Positions 61,814 through 64,000 of a stretch of 64,000 nt of DNA are shown piece by piece. The position numbers were made by a program, and so were the translations under genes. The stretch is taken from positions 15,790,599 through 15,854,598 of the forward strand of contig VZDJ01007755.1 of NCBI GenBank assembly GCA_008694505.1, given 5' to 3'. The stretch is from Cyanoderma ruficeps (taxonomy: Eukaryota > Chordata > Aves > Passeriformes > Timaliidae). A model generated the notes under the pieces. It was not told where the DNA came from. It saw only the letters and a list, made by a program, of their open reading frames with translations, and ran no database searches. Numbering within the stretch: position 1 is the first letter of the stretch; every line of letters starts with the position of its first letter.

Positions 61814-62099
61814 AGGTGAAAGGTGTAGTGGAGAATAAATAAGGGTAGAACAAACATAGGGGAAGGAGCGGTGGCCCAAAGGACCTTGAAAAAAGCGAGT
61901 ACTTTACTTTTTGTCCCTGGTAGCACCCAATTTCTCTTTTAGGTTGATTTTGGCTGGGCTATTCTTAGAAGCAGTGTGTGTGTTGACAACTTTTTTCACC
62001 TGCACCACGGCAGTATACGCTACCAAAGCGATTTCCAAAAAGACCCTGTTTTCCCCTCTGTCGATGCACCATTCTCGTAGTGTTACAGTCCTCCTGGAA

Positions 62100-63550
62100 G
62101 CCGGGTTGCCCCCGCATCCCTCCGAACGCCTGTCGGTGTCGGTGTCCCCGCCGCGTCCCGCCCCTGCCGGGGGCGCTCCCCGGGCAGAGCGGAGCCAAGG
62201 CCGCGCACCTGCAGCCCGGGCCGCGGCGGCGACTGGCACAGCCTAGTGGCACTCACAGGATAGCTGGGGTTGGAAGGGACCTCTGGAGATCATCTGGTCC
62301 AACCCCCTGCCAAGTCTGAATCACCCAGCGCAGGTGACACGGGGACGCGTCCAGGTGAGTTAGGAATGTCGCCAGAGAGGGAGACTCCATGACCTCCCTG
62401 GGCACCTGTTCCAGTGCTCTGACGCTCTCAACGTAAAGTTCTTCCTCATGTTAAGGTGGAACTTTGTGTGTTTTAGTTTATGGTCATTGCTCCTCGTCCT
62501 GTCGCTGGGCACCACTGAAACGAGTGCGACACCAAACCGCGGCGGGCACAGGGCAGTACCTGCGGGGTCGCAAGGGGGTCACTGTCCCTTCCTGGGAAGA
62601 GCGGCCGCCGCCGGCTGCGCCCGGTGCGGGCCCGTATCTCTCGGAGGGCGGGGGACGGGCGCGACGCTCTCGGCGAGACCTTACTTCACCCCTCCCGGCT
62701 TTCAGGGCTGGCTGTGGCGAGATACGGACCCCGGGGCCGGCCCCCGTGTTGGTGCCGGTCTCGGTCTCGGGTGCGGCGGCCAGGCGGGCGGAGCACTGTG
62801 CCGTCCCGCCCCGCCGGGAGCCCGCGCCGCCCGCCCTGCGCGGCGGGGGGAGCTGCCGGGGCGCTGCCGGTCACATGTAACCGCGCCCGGTGCGCGTAGC
62901 ACGGCGCGGGGCGGCGGCAGTTCGCGGGGCGAGGGGAGGCGAGGCCAGGCGAGGCCGGCAGTGGGTCAGCCCGCCCGCCCGGAGCGGGATTTCCTTCCGC
63001 GGCGGGGACGCGGGGCCGGCGGGGGATGCGCCGCCCTCCCGCGGCGGCGTTGGCTTTGTTGCTGCCGCGGCCGCCTCTCCCCCGCAGCCGCCGGGAGCGT
63101 GTTCGGGGTGGGGGTGTCGCCGGTCCCCCCCTCAGGAGTCCGTTGTGCGGGCTGAGGGGACGGCACCAAGCCAGGCTGGGCTCGAGGCACGAAGCACAGG
63201 CGGCCTTGGAGGCGGGGGCCGGGGTGGTCTCTGGCCCTTGGGAAGCGGTGTCCTCGCTTGCTGCTGTGCGTGGGTGTCCCTTCCTCCTCCTCTTCCCGCT
63301 GTTCCACTCCCTGGAACAGGCGCGGCGCTGGCCGGTGCTCGCACATCTGAGCGCACCTTTCCCCGCAGGCAAGGAACGGAGCTGCTGCGCAGCCTGACTC
63401 GCCTTAAAAAGCGTTTAATTACCGGGACCTGAACGAGCCGCTCGATTCCAGGCGGGCGTAGGGAAGTCCGGCTGAAGTTCTGCTGAAGTTCTGACTGCCT
63501 GGGACTGTGCCTGCCTGCTGATCCGGGGTGAGATCTCGCACAAGTTGTGG
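62100..63550 (+). promoter_or_regulatory. CpG island, probable OSBPL1A promoter/first untranslated exon
   Basis: The densest CpG island in the window (core about 62520-63400), with many GC-box-like CCGCCC/GGGCGG motifs. Mammalian synteny places OSBPL1A head-to-head with IMPACT, so a plus-strand promoter is expected here. Candidate splice donors on the plus strand are gg|gtgaga near 63527 and gg|gtaagc near 63549. The ORP1L start codon and ankyrin region are not in the window, consistent with a 5' untranslated first exon. Long open frames here are a by-product of high GC content. The gene identity is inferred from position only. Confidence 0.5.
62252..62515 (-). mobile_element. CR1 3' end, minus orientation, in the CpG-island shore
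   Basis: Reads as the reverse complement of a CR1 3' end: 'ggggttggaagggacctct', 'gatcatctggtccaacccc', 'ccctgggcacctgttccag', 'aaagttcttcctcatgtt' and 'ctcctcgtcctgtcgctgg'. It is relatively well preserved. Confidence 0.9.
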
Positions 63551-64000
63551 GTAAGCTTATTCGGAGCGCCTAGGCTGAAAGAAAGCCTTTGATGTAACAG
63601 AGATAAAATATGTGTGGAAAACAGCCAGGAGATGACCAAGGACGAGGGTTAGTTTAAGTAGTGTTGCCGTGGGAGTGGTGCTGAATCGATGTGTTGTTGC
63701 AGATGTGTTAATTGCTATTAAACAAACAGTATCTTGGTTTTAGAGAGGTGCTGCTTTCACAAGGAAGACTGTGTCATAGAAGCATGACCAGCTTCTAACT
63801 TCTACAATCCTTTACCCAGAGACTGAAACAACCACTTTTAGATAACATCATTCATGTTTCTAGTACAACCACTCTTTCTTCTTGGAGCAGCTTCTGCCAG
63901 TACAGTGTGTTGTGTGGGTTTGTGGACAGGTTCTGTCTGTTGGTGTGGTTTGGTGCATTTTGTCCGCCTTCTTTACAAGCATCACATTGTAATGTGTGCG
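63551..64000. other. Sequence right of the CpG island, probably first intron of the plus-strand gene
   Basis: CpG density falls and the sequence becomes AT-richer. No coding exon or repeat is recognised. If a donor near 63527-63549 is used, this is intronic. Confidence 0.3.

Noticed and set aside
62448..63432. Several 120-235-codon frames on both strands in the right-hand CpG island
   Set aside because: Ala/Arg/Gly/Pro-rich frames on both strands are expected in very GC-rich DNA with few stop codons, and none matches a protein family.
1..64000. tRNA, rRNA, known snoRNA/miRNA genes, CRISPR arrays, bacterial operons
   Set aside because: I looked for cloverleaf A/B boxes, repeat-spacer patterns and polycistronic layouts and found none. 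The window is ordinary vertebrate nuclear DNA, though small ncRNAs could be missed by eye.

Overview
The window is vertebrate nuclear DNA, most likely from a bird. It is AT-rich with long introns, carries at least seven CR1 retroposon copies in both orientations (several with the avian-type 3' end), and has one solitary retroviral LTR of class II (ERVK) type. No prokaryotic features are present. I recognise three protein-coding genes, all on the minus strand, plus a promoter-like CpG island at the right edge. The order fits the mammalian block ZNF521 - HRH4 - IMPACT - OSBPL1A read in reverse. ZNF521 is not in the window, and OSBPL1A is inferred only from synteny and the island.

Layout. 1-22.2 kb: no gene recognised. 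This stretch holds a non-repetitive, possibly conserved block at the left edge, a small orphan CpG-rich patch near 4.3-4.6 kb, and CR1 fossils near 3.9, 11.3-12.0, 13.5-13.9 and 19.3-19.85 kb. 22.2-27.7 kb: HRH4-like gene copy A (3 coding exons, 399 codons). 27.7-33.6 kb: spacer with an ERVK solo LTR bounded by a 6-bp direct repeat, and an old CR1 ORF2 fragment. 33.65-40.0 kb: HRH4-like gene copy B (3 coding exons, 402 codons). 43.38-56.03 kb: IMPACT (11 coding exons, 320 codons, the same length as the human protein). 56.2-61.4 kb: intergenic. About 61.4-61.8 kb: LTR-like sequence. 62.1-63.55 kb: strong CpG island, probably the divergent OSBPL1A promoter, with a CR1 3' end inserted in its left shore.

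Biology. The two receptors are intact class A GPCRs of the histamine H3/H4 group. They have the amine-binding Asp in TM3, a Glu in TM5, DRF, CWAP and NPFLY motifs, and phase-1 and phase-0 introns placed as in the family. IMPACT is the RWD plus UPF0029 protein that competes with GCN2 for GCN1 and so dampens the amino-acid-starvation response.

The most interesting signal is the mosaic divergence of the tandem receptor pair. A 462-bp block containing exon 1 and its flanks is collinear without gaps and about 98% identical. Most of exon 3 before the third-loop core is nearly identical, but exon 2, the third intracellular loop core and the C-tail differ much more. This pattern suggests patchy gene conversion combined with divergence of the cytoplasmic loop that couples to G protein. 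All exon boundaries were read by hand from splice signals and reading-frame continuity; no alignments or database searches were run.
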